Source: Hebobacterum sp964559435
GTDB lineage: Bacteria > Armatimonadota > Hebobacteria > Hebobacterales > Hebobacteraceae
Assembly: GCA_964559435.1 (NCBI GenBank)
Contig: CAZLHI010000046.1
Coordinates: 1 to 23,165, forward strand
Length of the DNA: 23,165 nt
Direction of reading: 5' to 3'
Shown here: positions 22,784 through 23,165 of the stretch, in pieces
Layout: each line of letters opens with the position of its first letter
Numbering within the stretch: the first letter of the stretch is position 1
Made by a program: the position numbers and the translations under genes
Notes under the pieces: generated by a model
The model's database searches: none
What the model was told of the DNA's origin: nothing
Seen by the model: the letters and a program-made list of their open reading frames with translations, nothing else

Positions 22784-23165
22784 TTAGGCAGCCTTGCGAA
22801 CGGCTACATGCGGATCACTTCTCGCGCGTTCGGCCTGGCGTTGAGAGAGCCTGCCCCAGCGCCGCAGCAAGACGACGGCCGCCTTGCGTTCTGTCCAGTG
22901 CTCGGATTCGAGCATCTCACGCGCCGTCCCGTAGGCGGCCTCTCCCAGCCGCAGCATCTGGCGGCAGGCCTCCTGAGCGAGCTTGCGCGGGCGGCCTTCT
23001 CGCAAGAGTCGGCGCAACTCGGGCAGCGCTGATGCTCCCTTCGCCTTCGCCAGCAGACGCACCGCGGCCGCGCGAACCGCGGGCGTGCCGTGTTGCAGCA
23101 GTGCCTGCACCGTCTCAGTCGCGAGCGTCCCACGGCTCTTGGCGAGAGCCCAGACGGGGCCGGGC
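22784..23165 (-). CDS. HEAT-repeat protein, C-terminal part (runs off the window)
   Basis: The frame is open from the window edge to the TAA at 22784 (about 126 codons visible), so the start lies outside. The residues form successive alpha-hairpins of about 30 residues: QALLQHGTPAVRAAAVRLLA, then SALPELRRLLREG, QEACRQMLRLG and ERKAAVVLLRRWG, ending with a proline-containing turn, DPHVAVRKAA. This is the HEAT/armadillo-like scaffold used for protein-protein contacts. Domains on the missing N-terminal side cannot be judged. The last repeat is complete, so the C-terminus looks natural. Confidence 0.7.
   Translation of the reverse strand, partial: PGPVWALAKSRGTLATETVQALLQHGTPAVRAAAVRLLAKAKGASALPELRRLLREGRPRKLAQEACRQMLRLGEAAYGTAREMLESEHWTERKAAVVLLRRWGRLSQRQAERARSDPHVAVRKAA

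Overview
The window is GC-rich, chromosomal-looking bacterial DNA with about 18 protein-coding loci, spaced rather than tightly packed. The contents point to an environmental lineage of the Planctomycetota/Armatimonadota kind, although no single gene settles the phylum: an ECF-type sigma factor with a very long C-terminal extension, a DUF6785-like multi-pass membrane protein, an H-X9-DG protein, a clan GH-A glycosidase, a Gfo/Idh/MocA dehydrogenase, and secreted or anchored proteins of unknown role. I see no rRNA, tRNA, CRISPR array or phage structural gene.

Layout. 1-4600: the extended sigma factor (minus), a membrane-anchored PDZ-like protein (minus) and a membrane-anchored subtilisin-like protein (plus). 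4640-6740: the DUF6785-like transporter (minus), followed in frame after its stop by a broken T2SSE-N/MshEN-like fragment. 7000-8250: a lower-GC two-gene operon of a RelA/SpoT-fold nucleotide pyrophosphokinase and an unrecognised 151-aa partner overlapping it by one base; this is the best candidate for an accessory toxin-antitoxin or defence module. 8500-10720: a SAM methyltransferase and a secreted glycosidase broken by one in-frame amber codon. 11200-14930: a secreted repeat protein, then a class III aminotransferase and Gfo/Idh oxidoreductase in a 4-bp overlapping operon. 15230-15860: a frameshifted REP-associated tyrosine transposase (RAYT) flanked by inverted hairpin repeats. 15900-17830: an H-X9-DG protein and two membrane proteins. 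18000-23165: a phosphoesterase/TIM-barrel-like fusion, two small secreted proteins, an M14-like metallopeptidase and the C-terminal part of a HEAT-repeat protein running off the window.

The intergenic DNA carries at least two repeat families. Family A is about 31 bp, with a TTGACR end and a GCGCGAGAGT end. Family B consists of REP-like hairpins built on GGGCAGGAG...CTCCTGCC, with a compensatory stem change in one copy, plus a short GTAG-type REP. A and B often occur together, and in three places the A-to-B gap is 16-18 nt. With the RAYT relic this forms a REPtron-like system and is the second main point of interest.

Three loci look broken by one change each: an amber codon in the glycosidase, one extra G in a G6 run in the RAYT, and possibly one extra G in a G5 run in the T2SSE-N-like fragment. 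They may be real decay or consensus errors in the assembly; the sequence alone cannot decide.
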